Assembly: GCA_020638595.1 (NCBI GenBank)
Contig: JACKIG010000009.1
Coordinates: forward strand, 1-64,000
DNA length: 64,000 nucleotides
Reading direction: 5' to 3'
Origin: Rhodospirillaceae bacterium
GTDB taxonomy: Bacteria; Pseudomonadota; Alphaproteobacteria; DSM-16000; Inquilinaceae
Shown: positions 17,610 to 28,350 of the stretch, in pieces
How the letters are laid out: each line of letters opens with the position of its first letter
Numbering within the stretch: the stretch's first letter is position 1
Position numbers and translations under genes: made by a program
The notes under the pieces: generated by a model
What the model saw: only the letters and a program-made list of their open reading frames with translations
The model's database searches: none
Told to the model about the DNA's origin: nothing

Positions 17610-18527
17610 TCAGCCCGGCAATGCGGTGACGGAGTAGAGGGCCACCGGCCGGATCACCAGATCGGCCGCCAGCTTCACGCACACCGCCAGCACCAGGATC
17701 GCCAGCAGCGCCCTGGCCTGCTCACCGCGCAGCCTGCCGCTGGCACGGCTGCCGAACTGCGCGCCGATGACGCCGCCCGCCAGCAGCAGCAGCGCCAGCA
17801 TCACGTCGACGGTGTGGTTCTGGTAGGCCTGCAGGAACGTCGCGATCGCCGTGGTGAAGATGATCTGGAACAGCGAGGTGCCGGCGACCGTCGACGACGG
17901 CATGCCGAGGACGTAGATCATCGCCGGCACCAGCAGGAAGCCGCCGCCGATGCCCATGATCGCCACCAGCAGACCGCCGGCGAAGCCGATGCCCAGCGGC
18001 AGCAATGCACTGATATAGAGGCGCGACTTGTGGAAGCGGGTCTTCAGCGGCAGTCCATGCAGGATGTTGTGCTTGTGCAGCTTGCCGCGCGATGCGCCGG
18101 GCCGCCGCCGGCGCAACAGGGCATTGACGCTCTCGCTCAACATCAACAGGGCGATGACGCCGAGGAACAGGACGTAGGACAGGCCGATGACCAGGTCGAT
18201 CTGGCCCAGGCGCTGGAACACGCCGAACAGCCAAACCCCGGCGACGGTGCCGACGGTGCTGCCGCACAGCATGACGAAGCCCAGCTTGACGTCGACATTG
18301 CCGCGCCGCCAATGGGCCAGCACGCCCGAGACGGAGGCCGCGACCAGCTGGTTGGCCTGGGTGCCGACGGCCACGGCGGGGGGCACGCCGATGAAGATCA
18401 GCAGCGGCGTCATCAGGAAGCCACCGCCGACGCCGAACAGGCCAGACAGAAAGCCGACGATGCCGCCCATGCCAAGAATCAGCAGGGCGTTCACGGTCAT
18501 TTCGGCGATGGGCAGGTAGATCTGCAT
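17610..18527 (-). CDS. Sulfite exporter TauE/SafE-family (TSUP) permease
   Basis: Encodes 305 residues with about eight transmembrane segments in two repeats. Each repeat has the TSUP glycine-rich signature: GFLSGLFGVGGGFLMTPLL near the N-terminus and GFAGGLLVAIMGIGGGFLLVPAM in the second half. Family members move sulfite, sulfoacetate, taurine or other small organic anions across the inner membrane; the substrate here cannot be told. It is followed at six bases by the TIGR02186 gene, with which it probably forms one membrane unit. Confidence 0.9.
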   Translation of the reverse strand: MQIYLPIAEMTVNALLILGMGGIVGFLSGLFGVGGGFLMTPLLIFIGVPPAVAVGTQANQLVAASVSGVLAHWRRGNVDVKLGFVMLCGSTVGTVAGVWLFGVFQRLGQIDLVIGLSYVLFLGVIALLMLSESVNALLRRRRPGASRGKLHKHNILHGLPLKTRFHKSRLYISALLPLGIGFAGGLLVAIMGIGGGFLLVPAMIYVLGMPSSTVAGTSLFQIIFTTAIATFLQAYQNHTVDVMLALLLLAGGVIGAQFGSRASGRLRGEQARALLAILVLAVCVKLAADLVIRPVALYSVTALPG

Positions 18528-18666
18528 GCGCGCCTTCGAGCCGCTTGCTCGCGATGTGCGACCTTAGTCGCTCCGCGCCCCGCGGCAAACCGCCTCGTGA
18601 CCGAATTGTCAGGTCAATCCTGCAAGCGGCGCCGGCATGCCGCAGGCCGCAACCGGGTCCGCGGCG

Positions 18667-19665
18667 TCAGACCCTGAGCGTGCCCATGATTTCGCGCGTG
18701 CGCTCCATCACCGGGTCGGCGATCGCCCGCGCGCGGACGGCCCCGTCGCGCAGCACGCCCTCCACATAGCCCGGATCGGCCAGCAGGCGGCGCAGTTCCG
18801 CGGCGATCGGCGACAGCTTGGCCGCCGCCAGGTCCGCCAGCTCCGCCTTGAAGGTGGAGAACTGCGCACCGCCGCACCGCGCCAGCGCCTCGGCCGGCGA
18901 GATGTCCGCCAGCGCGGCATAGATCGTCAACAGGTTGGCGGCCTCGGGCCGGCCCTCCAGGCCCGCGGGCTCGCTGGGCAGCGGCTCGGGATCGGTGCGG
19001 GCCTTGCGGAATTTCAGCGCAATGGCATCGGCGTCGTCGGTCATGTTGATGCGGCTGAAATCGGACGGGTCCGACTTGCTCATCTTCGCCGTACCGTCGC
19101 GCAGGCTCATCACCCGGGTGGCCGACCCCAGGATCTGCGGTTCGGGCAGCGGGAAGAACTCCACGCCATAACGGTGGTTGAAGCTGCCGGCGATCTCGCG
19201 CGTCAGCTCCAGGTGCTGCTTCTGGTCCTCGCCCACCGGCACATGGGTGGCAAGATAGGCCAGGATGTCCGCCGCCATCAGCACCGGGTAGGAATAGAGG
19301 CCGAGGAAGGCCTGCTCGCGCTTCTTGCCGGCCTTCTCCTTGAACTGGGTCATGCGGTTCAGCCAGCCCAGCGGCGCCACGCAGGAGAACAGCCACGCCA
19401 GCTCCGTATGGGCGGCCACATGGCTTTGCACGAACAGGATGCTGCGCTTGGGGTCGATGCCGGCGGCGATCAGCGTGGCGGCCAGTTCCCGCGTGGCGGT
19501 GCGCAGCTCCTCCGGGTCCTGCGGCACCGTCAGCGCATGCAGGTCGACGACGCAGAAGATGGCGTCGAACTGGTCCTGCAGCCGCACCCAGTGCCGCACG
19601 GCGCCGAGATAGTTGCCGATATGCATTTTGGCGGTGGGCTGGATGCCGGAGAAGATGCGGTTCAT
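18667..19665 (-). CDS. trpS: Tryptophanyl-tRNA synthetase
   Basis: Encodes 332 residues, typical of bacterial TrpRS. Class I signatures are present: the HIGH-type motif as MHIGNYLGA (PTAKMHIGN) and KMSKS in GTAKMSKSDPSD. It charges tRNA-Trp. ATG 19665 gives MNRIFSGIQPTAK, the family N-terminus; the frame is open 26 codons further upstream. It lies between murJ and the TSUP gene on the same strand. Confidence 0.97.
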   Translation of the reverse strand: MNRIFSGIQPTAKMHIGNYLGAVRHWVRLQDQFDAIFCVVDLHALTVPQDPEELRTATRELAATLIAAGIDPKRSILFVQSHVAAHTELAWLFSCVAPLGWLNRMTQFKEKAGKKREQAFLGLYSYPVLMAADILAYLATHVPVGEDQKQHLELTREIAGSFNHRYGVEFFPLPEPQILGSATRVMSLRDGTAKMSKSDPSDFSRINMTDDADAIALKFRKARTDPEPLPSEPAGLEGRPEAANLLTIYAALADISPAEALARCGGAQFSTFKAELADLAAAKLSPIAAELRRLLADPGYVEGVLRDGAVRARAIADPVMERTREIMGTLRV

Positions 19666-19739
19666 GGCTCTTGTCGCAGGGAAAGCGGGGCCGCGAGGCG
19701 CCGTCGGAGGCAGCGCCTTAGCCCTCGGGGGCCGCCGGG

Positions 19740-21282
19740 TCAAGCCGGCTTGCGGCGAATCAGCCGGTTGAGCTCACCCCGGCCCACCGCGCCGATGGCC
19801 AGCCCGACCGCGAGATAGAGGACGCCGCCGCCGGCCACCAGGACCGCAAGGGCCGAGACTTTCGCGGCCGTGCCGCCGTGCAGCATGGCGTCCAGCAGGT
19901 CCGCACCCAGCAGGACGGCCCCGCCCATGACCGCGCTGGCTGCGGCGATGCGCGGCATGCGGCGCAGCAGGCGCCGGTCCGGGCGGATCAGGCCGCGCCG
20001 GACCAGCGCCCAGGCCAGAAGGCCGGCGTTGATCCAGGCCGCCAGCGTCGTGGCCAGGGCCAGGCCGACATGGCCCAGCGGGAAGACCAGGGCGATGCCA
20101 AGGGCGATATTGGCGATCGCACCGGCGGCCGCGTACCGGACAGGTGTTGCCACGTCCTGCCGGGCGAAGAACATGGTCGACAGGACCTTGACCAGGACAT
20201 AGGCCGGGATGCCGGCGGCATAGGCGGCCAGCGCCCGGGCCGTACCCAGCGTTTCCGCCGGGCCGAAGGCCCCGCGTTCGAACAGGACGGCGATGATCGT
20301 GGCCGGGATGACCAGCAGCCTGACGGTCGCGGGCACGCAGAAGAACAGGCCCAGTTCAACCGCCCGGTTCTGCGTCGCCATCGCCTCCGCCCCCGTTCCG
20401 GCCGCCACCTGGCGCGACAGCAGCGGCAGCATCGCCTGCCCAGCCCGATGCCGATCACCCCCAGCGGCAGCTGGTACAGCCGGTCGGCGGTAGAGAAAGC
20501 TGACCGCACCGACGGGCAGGAACGTGGCCAGCAGTTGGCTGATGAACAGGTTGATTCTGCATGATGCCGGCGCTCCAGCGCCGCCGGCCCCATCAGCCGG
20601 AACAGCTTGATCATCGCGGCGTCGACGCGCGGACGCACCAGGCGCAGCCGCACGCCGGCGCGCCGGCACGCCACCGCCAGCAGCAAGAGCTGCGCCACCC
20701 CCGACGCGGCGACGCCATAGGACATGGCATGGCCGGTCGTCGCCACCAGCGGCGTCAGGCCCAGCAGGGCGGCGATCACCGTCAGGTTGAACAGGATCGG
20801 CGCTGCGGCGAAGGCGCGAACCGGTTGAACGAATTGAGGACGCTGCCCATCAGCGCCACGATCGAGATCATCAAGAGATAGGGAAAGGTGATCCGGGCGA
20901 ATTCCACGGTCATGGAGAAACGCCGCGCCTCGTCGGTGAAGCCGGGCGCGATCACCCAGATGATCTGCGGCATGAACACCATCGCCAGCACCGTCAGCGG
21001 CACCAGGATCGCCACCATCAGCGCCAGCGTCGCCTCGGCGAAGGCGATGGCCTGGTCCGCCCGTCGCGCTGCAACGACTCCGAAAAGACCGGCACGAACG
21101 AAACGGACAGCGCCCCTTCGGCAAACAGCCGGCGGAACAGGTTGGGCAGCCGCAGGTGACGAAGAAGGCGTCGGCGACCGGCCCGGCCCCCACCAGCGCC
21201 GCCGTCAGCAGGTCGCGCCCGAAACCGGCGATGCGGCTGACCAGCGTCAGCCCCCACTGGCCATGGCCCGAAACAGGCTCAT
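19740..21282 (-). CDS. murJ: Lipid II flippase MurJ (frame disrupted)
   Basis: The MATE-like flippase that moves lipid II across the inner membrane. Parts are readable in three frames: MSLFRAMAS start at 21282, GGLTLVSRIAGFGRDLLTAALVGAG, LPNLFRRLFAEGALSVSFVP, FMPQIIWVIAPGF, then a continuous C-terminal part from about 20600 to the stop at 19740 with several transmembrane helices and a Lys/Arg tail. The span of 1543 bases would give ~514 residues, the normal MurJ size, once frames are joined. Two resolved errors are a C run at 21251-21255 one base short and CC at 21155-21156 that should be CCC. The protein is essential, so real decay is unlikely. Confidence 0.85.
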
Positions 21283-21333
21283 GGGGTCGGATCGCCGCCC
21301 CGGCGCGGGGCCGCCGGCCCATCGGCGGGCGCC

Positions 21334-24193
21334 TCACTGGCCGGCGGCTTTGGCGGCCGTCGGTTCCGTCGCCGCCCGGCTGCCCGTCTTGGGGTCGGCG
21401 TTGGTGCGTTCCAGCACGGCGCGCAGCGCCTGGCGGATCTGCTCGATCTTCTGCTCGTGGGTGATCTTCAGCCCGAACAAGTCTTTCAGGTAGAAGACGT
21501 CGACCGCGCGTTCGCCGTAGGTCGCGATCTTGGCGCTGGAGATCTGCAAGGCCAGCTGGGTCAGCGCATAGGTGACGTCGTAGAGGAAGCCCGGCCGGTC
21601 GCGCCTGTTGATCTCGACCACCGTGTATGGGTATTGCTGGCCTGGTTGTCGACGATCACCCGCGGTTCGACGCGGAAGGCATGCAGGCGCGATGCGAAGG
21701 CGGGCCGGCGCTTGGCCAGTTCCTCGTAGGGGCGCATCTCACCGACAGCTCTGGGCGATCAGCGTCGGCAGCTTGGACAGTTTCTCCTTCGCCTCCAGCG
21801 CACTGCCGGTGGCCGCATCCTGACGGAGAAGATGTCCAGCGCCGTGCTGTCCGTCAGCGTGAAGATCTTCGCCTCCAGGATGTTGGCGCCGGCAACCGCC
21901 AGCGCGCCGGCCAGCCGCGAGAACAGGCCCGGGTGGTCGGCGGCGTAGATCGTCACCTCGGTCACGGCGCCGTCCGTCGGTGCGGGTTTCACCGTCAGCG
22001 GGTTCCTGTCCTGGACGGTGTCGCGAATGATCTTGGCGTGGTGGATGTGCGTGTCCAGGTCAAGCGACAGCCAATAGGGGCATAGCCCTTCGACAGGAAC
22101 GCCTCAACATCCGCTGCCGGCCAGTCCGACAGGGCCTTGCGCACGGCGTCCTGTGCAGCGGCGATCCGCCGTTCCCGGCCCAGCCCCTCGAACCCGCCGG
22201 ACAGGCGTTCCATCGCCCGGTTGAACAGCTGGCTCAACAGGCTGCCCTTCCAGGCCGTCCAGCGGCCGGGGCCGACCGCGCGGATGTCGATGACGGTCAG
22301 GATATAGAGCAGGCGCAGCTCTTCCGGCGAATTGATCAGCCCGATCAGGTCCTGACGGTCTTGTCGTCCTCGATATCGCGCTTCAGGGCGCAGCGGCTGA
22401 GGAAGAGGTGATAGCGCACCAGCCGCTCGACCGTCTCCGTCTCCTCCGACGTCAGGCCCAGCCGCGGCACAGCTTGCGCGCCACCCGGGCGCCGAGCACG
22501 GAATGGTCGCCGCCGCGCCCCTTGGCGATGTCGTGCAGCATGAGGGCGACATACAGCTGCGGCGCGACTGATCTTGCCATCACCGCCGTCGGTTCGGGCA
22601 GGACTTCGGCCAGCATGCCGCGGTCAAGCTGGTGCAGGATGCCGAGCGCGAACAGCGTGTGCTCGTCGACCGTGAAGACATGGTACATGTCGTACTGCAT
22701 CTGGGCGACGACGCGGCCGAAATCCGGGATGAAGCGGCCCAGGACACCGGCCTCGTTCATGCGCCGCAGCGTCAGTTCGGGGTCATGCTCCCCGGCCAGG
22801 ATTTCCGGAACAGGCGGTTGGTCCTCGGGGTCCTGGCGCAGTCCCTGGTCGATCAGGTGCAGCGACCGGTGGATCACCTTCAAGGCGCTGGGGTGGATGT
22901 CCAGGCCGTTGTGCTGGGACACGTGGAACAGCCGGATCATGTCCGGGCCGCAGGTTTCGAACTGGTCGTCGCTGGCCAGCGCCAGGCGGCCGCCGACGAT
23001 GGGAAAGCCGTCGATCGATTTCTGGCCGCGCAGGAAGAACAGCCATCCGCGCCCGGCGCGATGGTGGTGCTCGGCCTCCAGGGCGGCGCAGAGGATGCGC
23101 GTCAGGTCACCGATGGTCTTGGCGTTGATGAAATAGTGCTTCATGAAGCGCTCGACCGAGCGCGAGCCGCGGCGTTCGCTGTAGCCCATGCGCCGGCCGA
23201 TCTCGGGCTGCACGTCGAAGGTCAGGCGTTCTTCCGCGCGGTCGGTGAAATAGTGCAGGTGGCAGCGCAGCGTGCTGAGATACGCCTGCGCCTTGGCGCA
23301 GCGGCGTCCCTCAGCCGCGGTCAGGATGCCGTTGGCGATCATCCCGGCGATATCGGAGACCTGGAACAGATAGCGGCTGATCCAGAACAGGGTCTGCATG
23401 TCGCGCAGACCCCCCTTGCCTTCCTTGATGTTGGGCTCCAGCACATAGCGGCTGTCGCCCACCTTGCGGTGCCGCTCGTCGCGCTCCGCCAGCTTGGCCG
23501 AGACATAGGCCGGGCCGTTTCCGGCGATGATGTCCTTCTGATAGCGCTTGGTGAATTCGTCCAGAAGCCGCTGTTCGCCCCAGATCAGCCGGCATTCCAG
23601 GAGCGAGGTGCGGATGGTCAGGTCGTCACGGGCGCCGCGGATGCATTCCTCGATGGAACGGGCGGCATGCCCGACCTTTAGGCCGAGATCCCACAGCAGG
23701 TAGAGCACGAACTCGATGAACTGCCCGACCCGGGGCGTGCGCTTGTAGGGCAGCAGGAACAACAGATCGACATCGGAATAGGGCGCCAGTTCCCCGCCCA
23801 TAGCCGCCGGTGGCGATCAGGGCCAAACGGTCGCCGGCCGTGGGGTTCGGCGCGGCGTAGAGCCGGTCGTTGGTGATCTCGGCCACGGTGGAGATGACCT
23901 GGTCGATCAGGAACGACTGTCTGCTCATGCACGCGTTGCCGCTGCTCGCTCCTCCTGGAAGCGGCGCTGATCTCCTCGCGGCCCGGCTTCAGCACGTCGC
24001 GCAGGATGCGCAGCATTTCCGGCCGCACCCGGTTGGGGTGCCCGGCATGGCGCTGTGCCACCGTTTCCAGCCGGCGGCGCAGTGCCGCGACATCGATGAT
24101 GGCCGCGGGATCGCGTATGCCCAGGGGCCGCACCACGGTGGTCGCCCAGGGGCCGGAAGGGCGTTGGCTGTCCGTAATCAGGCTGCGTAGCAT
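21334..24193 (-). CDS. glnD: [Protein-PII] uridylyltransferase GlnD (frame disrupted)
   Basis: The bifunctional sensor of nitrogen status that uridylylates and deuridylylates PII. In order: an N-terminal region, the nucleotidyltransferase motif IATGGYGRG (one frame) then ELAPYSDVDLLFLLP (next frame), the HD phosphohydrolase motif LHDIAKGRGGDHS, and two C-terminal ACT domains beginning EVTIYAADHPGLFSRLAGAL and INRRDRPGFLYDVTYALT. The span of 2860 bases fits ~950 residues, the family size, after frame repair. At 23792-23795 the run CCCC must be one base longer to join the two halves of the catalytic loop. Other breaks lie near 23930, 22450-22500, 22350, 22080, 21800 and 21640. Confidence 0.87.
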
Positions 24194-24296
24194 GGTCGTG
24201 GATCTCTAGCGGTGCCGGCGCGCCGGTCGTGACCCCCGGGCCGGCTGCGCGGCGCGCCGGGCCGCCCAACCGGGGTCGCCATGGGTCCAGTCCGTC

Positions 24297-24716
24297 TCAC
24301 CGCGATTGATGGTGCTGAAGATAGTCGAGCAGGGCCACCAGGATTTGGCGGATCTGCGGTTCCGTCAAGGCAATGGGGTTCTGGTCGTCGGATGGCGGCG
24401 GCGGCAAGCCGCCTGCCCATGCAGGTCTTCCAGCAGGGCCGTCAGGTCGCACAGCGCCTCCGCCAGGGCGCTGACCGGCTGCGGATCGCCTGACTTCCTT
24501 CAGCAGGACATCGGGTTCGCCGCGACGCTCGGGTTCTGCCAGTATGATATCACCGCCGGACATATCCAGGACAACGCGCCATGTCCCGTCTTCGGCCTTG
24601 AAGCCATCCACCGACCCGCGCTGAAGGCGCTTGCGCAACGTCTCGACGCTGACGCCGAGAAACCGCGCCGCCGTATTGATGGTCGTCGTTGTCCGGTGTC
24701 TGTCCCGTGGGTCCAT
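24297..24716 (-). CDS. Small helix-turn-helix (excisionase/MerR-like) protein, frame disrupted
   Basis: The N-terminal half reads TTTTINTAARFLGVSVETLRK then RLQRGSVDGFKAEDGTWRVV, a winged-helix/MerR-like DNA-binding domain like those of excisionases and small plasmid regulators. In the middle another frame gives GDPQPVSALAEALCDLTALL, a clear amphipathic helix, before the original frame resumes with PIALTEPQIRQILVALLDYL. Two compensating indels are therefore likely. The product would be ~140 residues. Its function is unknown. It lies 100 bases upstream of glnD on the same strand, and no neighbour suggests a mobile element. Confidence 0.55.
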   Translation of the reverse strand: MDPRDRHRTTTTINTAARFLGVSVETLRKRLQRGSVDGFKAEDGTWRVVLDMSGGDIILAEPERRGEPDVLLKEVRRSAAGQRPGGGAVRPDGPAGRPAWAGGLPPPPSDDQNPIALTEPQIRQILVALLDYLQHHQSR

Positions 24717-24942
24717 GATTCGCCGTGATAGCATGGCCGGGGCAGGCCCGCGAGCGCGCAGTTGATAATCCCTGTGATCGCCGCGACCACTGCCGGCGGT
24801 GGAGTCGTGTACGGCCGAAGAATGTGTCGGGAAAGGTGAAGATTCGGCAAATCGACCGACGGATGCGGCGAGAGGCCGGCGGCGGATGCCGCAGTGGCCA
24901 TTTCTAGACACAGGGGGGCGGTGGTAGGGTTGTTTCTTCCCC

Positions 24943-25476
24943 ATGGCACCGTCGGTCCCGCCCGGTCGGCCCGCCGCCACCAATCTCCATCGCTCCGCCC
25001 CCGCAGCAATGCCAGCCGATCCGTCCGAGCCTGCCGCCGACGGCCGGGACGCCCCGCAGACACCCGGGGCGCAGGACCCGGGCGACGTACCTGACGCGCC
25101 CGTGCGCACCCCCAATGCCCTGCGCGTGGCACGGCACAGCGCAAGCTGGCCGCCCAGGGCCTGCGCCAGCTGAACGTGCAGGTTCCGGTCGACGCCCACG
25201 ACCTGCTGAAGGCTCTGGCGCAGCGGTTGCGCGCCGGGGAAGACCCGACGGCCGCCCTGTTCGACCTCGTCGCGCAGCAAAGCGCACCGTTGACCGGCTG
25301 CCGGCCGATCGGCGCATTGCGCCGCGGCCGCCGCTGGTACGGGCGGAGCTGAAGAACGGCGGGCAGGACCAGGCGGAGGACGATCGCGCCGCGGAGGCGC
25401 GGATCGGCGCCTGCGTGCGGAGATCCCCGATCGCGGCGGCTGGCGCGCCGCCCTGATGCGCAACCTGTTGAGCTGA
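24943..25476 (+). CDS. Hypothetical protein with conserved central helix-rich segment, frame disrupted
   Basis: From an ATG at 24943 the frame is Pro/Ala-rich and low in complexity. Near 25135 the reading must shift to give RKLAAQGLRQLNVQVPVDA then HDLLKALAQRLRAGEDPTAA, which resembles ribbon-helix-helix or antitoxin-like N-termini (a beta strand followed by helices). A further shift gives APRPPLVRAELKNGGQ, and a last one gives RLRAEIPDRGGWRAALMRNL before the TGA at 25474-25476. I do not recognise the family with confidence. It is the only plus-strand gene between tusA and maeB and has no visible toxin partner. Confidence 0.4.
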
Positions 25477-25644
25477 CGTGCCGCCTTGGGCGACGGCCCC
25501 CGGGGATGTCGCGGCCCGGAACCGAATTGTGCCCAATTTCAAATAGATGGCCTGGTTCGGCTTCGGCTGTCCGACGGGATCCGATCAGGTCTAGACATGC
25601 CGGTTCGCCGGCAGCCCATCCGCTGGTGGCGGCCTCATGCATGC

Positions 25645-28350
25645 CTAGACATGCTCGTTCAGCGCCGCTTTCAGGGCATAGATCAGGTCCAGCGCCTCCC
25701 TTGGGGTCAGCGCATCGGGCTGCACCGCCCGCAGCATTCCATCCAGAGGTGACGGCTGCGCCGTGGTTTGCGGCTTGGCCGCCATGGCCGCGCTGAACAG
25801 GGGCAGGTCGTCGAGAACCGCGGCCTTGCGGCGGCCCTCCCCCGTCTCCAGCTCGTGCAGCACAGCCTCCGCCCGGGCTGTCACCGGCGCCGGCAACCCC
25901 GCCAGACGTGCGACATGAATACCATAGGACCGGTCCGCTGTCCCGGACGAAACTTCGTGCAGGAAGACGATATCGCCCCGCCATTCCTTGACGCGCATGG
26001 TGTGGCAGGCCAGTTCGTCCAGGCTATCGGCCAGGACGGTCAGCTCATGATAATGGGTGGCGAACAGGCCCCGGCAGCGATTCTGGGTGTGCAGATATTC
26101 GATCGTTGCCCAGGCAATGGACAACCCGTCATAGGTCGCGGTGCCACGCCCGATCTCGTCCAGGATGACCAGCGAGCGCGGGCCCGCCTGGTGCAGGATC
26201 GCCGCGGTTTCCACCATCTCGACCATGAAGGTGGACCGGCCGCGCGCCAGGTCGTCGGCCGCGCCGACACGGCTGAACAGCCGGTCGACCACGCCGATGC
26301 GCGCGGATTCGGCGGGCACGAACCCGCCGGCCTGGGCCAGCAGCACCAGCAGGGCGTTCTGGCGCAGGAAGGTGGATTTGCCGGCCATGTTGGGGCCGGT
26401 CAGCAGCCACAGGCGGCCGCCGCCGGCCTCTGCCCGTGGCGACAGGTCGCAATCGTTGGGCACGAAGGTCCCGTCCTGTCCGGCCGCCGCCGACTGTTCG
26501 ACCACGGGGTGGCGGCCGCCGACGATGTGGAAGGCCAGGCTGTCGTCGACCACCGGGCGCTGATAGCCCTGGGCAACGGCCAGTTCCGCTTGGCCCGCGG
26601 CCACGTCCAATGCCGCCAGCGCCCGCGCCGCGGCGGCAATGCGCGGCGCATCCCCCAGGATCAGGGACGACAGTTCGGCGAACAGCTCCAGCTCCAGCGC
26701 CAGGGCGCGATCGGCCGCGGCGGCGATCGAGCGTTCCAGCTCCGACAGCTCCAGGGTCGTGAACCGCACGCTGCCGCTCAAGGTCTGGCGATGGATGAAG
26801 GTGGCGGCATTGCCGCCGGCGCCCAGCTTGTCGGCCTGGAGGGCGGACACCTCGACGAAATAGCCGAGGACGGAGTTGTGGCGGATCTTCAGCGCGGAAA
26901 TGCCCGTCGCCTCGGCATAGCGGGCCTGCAGCTCCGCGATCAGGCGGCGCGAATCGTCGCGCAGCCGGCGCTGTTCGTCCAACCGCGGCTCGTATCCCGG
27001 GGCGATGAAGCCGCCGTCCCGCGCCAGGGCCGGCAGGTCCGCCGCCAGGGCGGCGTCCAGGCGGTCGACCAGGGCGCCGTGGCCGGCCAGGGCCGCCGCC
27101 GCCTCGGCCACCAGCGGCGGCGGCGCCAGGCAGACGGTGGCGTCCCCGCTGCCGCTCAGCAGTGCCTCGGCCTCCGCAGCCCGGGACAGCGCTTCGCGCA
27201 CGGCGCCCAGGTCGCGCGGTCCGCTGCGGCCCAGGCTCAGCCGGCCCAGCGACCGTTCCAGGTCCGGACACTGGCGCAGGATGCGGCGCAGGCGATCGCG
27301 CAGGTCGCCGTTGGCAACGAAGTGGGCGACCCCGTCCAGCCGATGGCCGATGGCGTCGGGATCGGTCAGCGGCGCGGCCAGGTGCCCGGCCAGCAGCCGC
27401 GCGCCCGGGCCCGTCACCGTGCGGTCGACGGCATCCAGCAGGCTGCCCTTGCGCTGGCCGTCCAGCGTGCGCGAGACCTCCAGGTTGCGGCGTGTCGCCG
27501 CGTCCATCTCCATCACCGACCCGCGGCCGCGGCGGCGCGGCGGCGTCAGCACCGGCAGCCGCCCCTTTTGCGTCAGCGCCACATAGTCGACCAGGCTGCC
27601 GGCGGCGGCGATTTCCGCCCGGGTGAAGGCGCCGAAGCCGTCCAGCGTGCCCACGGCGAACATCGTTTCCAGCCGGCGGCGGCCGTTCTCGCTGTCGAAC
27701 CGGCTGTTGGGCAGCACGGTGCTCCGGGTCCGCCAGTCCGCCAGCGGCTCGGCCAGCGCCGGCAGGTCGAACAGCCCCTCGGGCAGCAGGATCTCGCCCG
27801 GTTGCAGCCGGGCCAGCGTGGCCGCCAGGCCGGCGGCATCCACCGGCTCCAGCGCCAGTTCGCCCGTGGTGATGTCGGCATAGGCCAGGCCCAGGCTGGG
27901 CTGCTGGCCGCCGCCGACCCCGGCCAGGGCGGCCAGGTAGTTGCTGGCGCGGGATTCCAGCAGGCTGTCCTCGGTCAGGGTGCCGGGCGTCACGACGCGC
28001 ACGACATCGCGCCGCAACAGGGGCTTGCCCCCGCGCTTGCGCGCTTCCTCCGGCGTTTCGACCTGGTCGCACAGCGCGACCTTGAAACCCAGCCGGATCA
28101 GCCGTGCCAGATAGGCTTCGTGCGAGCGCTCGGGCACGCCGGCCATCGGCGCACCGCCGCGTTCGGTCAGGGCGATGTCCAGGGCCGCCGCCGCCTTGAC
28201 CGCGTCGTCGAAGAACAGCTCGAAGAAGTCGCCCATGCGAAAGAAGACCAGGCAGTCCGGGTGGGCCGCCTTGGCTTCGCGGTACTGGGCCATCATCGGT
28301 GTCGACGGGGGTGTCGACGGGCCGTTATCGGGCTGCGGGCGGTCCGGCAC
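25645..28350 (-). CDS. mutS: DNA mismatch repair protein MutS
   Basis: Encodes 901 residues, uninterrupted, in contrast to the genes beside it. MutS recognises mismatches and recruits MutL. The N-terminal mismatch-binding motif FFRMGDFFELF holds the Phe-x-Glu contact, followed by connector, lever and clamp regions. The ATPase core has Walker A GPNMAGKSTFLRQ near residue 655, Walker B VILDEIGRGTATYDG and ATHYHELT. The C-terminus LNEHV lacks a long tetramerisation tail. It starts at ATG 28350, divergent from maeB across a 376-base gap. Confidence 0.97.
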   Translation of the reverse strand: MPDRPQPDNGPSTPPSTPMMAQYREAKAAHPDCLVFFRMGDFFELFFDDAVKAAAALDIALTERGGAPMAGVPERSHEAYLARLIRLGFKVALCDQVETPEEARKRGGKPLLRRDVVRVVTPGTLTEDSLLESRASNYLAALAGVGGGQQPSLGLAYADITTGELALEPVDAAGLAATLARLQPGEILLPEGLFDLPALAEPLADWRTRSTVLPNSRFDSENGRRRLETMFAVGTLDGFGAFTRAEIAAAGSLVDYVALTQKGRLPVLTPPRRRGRGSVMEMDAATRRNLEVSRTLDGQRKGSLLDAVDRTVTGPGARLLAGHLAAPLTDPDAIGHRLDGVAHFVANGDLRDRLRRILRQCPDLERSLGRLSLGRSGPRDLGAVREALSRAAEAEALLSGSGDATVCLAPPPLVAEAAAALAGHGALVDRLDAALAADLPALARDGGFIAPGYEPRLDEQRRLRDDSRRLIAELQARYAEATGISALKIRHNSVLGYFVEVSALQADKLGAGGNAATFIHRQTLSGSVRFTTLELSELERSIAAAADRALALELELFAELSSLILGDAPRIAAAARALAALDVAAGQAELAVAQGYQRPVVDDSLAFHIVGGRHPVVEQSAAAGQDGTFVPNDCDLSPRAEAGGGRLWLLTGPNMAGKSTFLRQNALLVLLAQAGGFVPAESARIGVVDRLFSRVGAADDLARGRSTFMVEMVETAAILHQAGPRSLVILDEIGRGTATYDGLSIAWATIEYLHTQNRCRGLFATHYHELTVLADSLDELACHTMRVKEWRGDIVFLHEVSSGTADRSYGIHVARLAGLPAPVTARAEAVLHELETGEGRRKAAVLDDLPLFSAAMAAKPQTTAQPSPLDGMLRAVQPDALTPREALDLIYALKAALNEHV

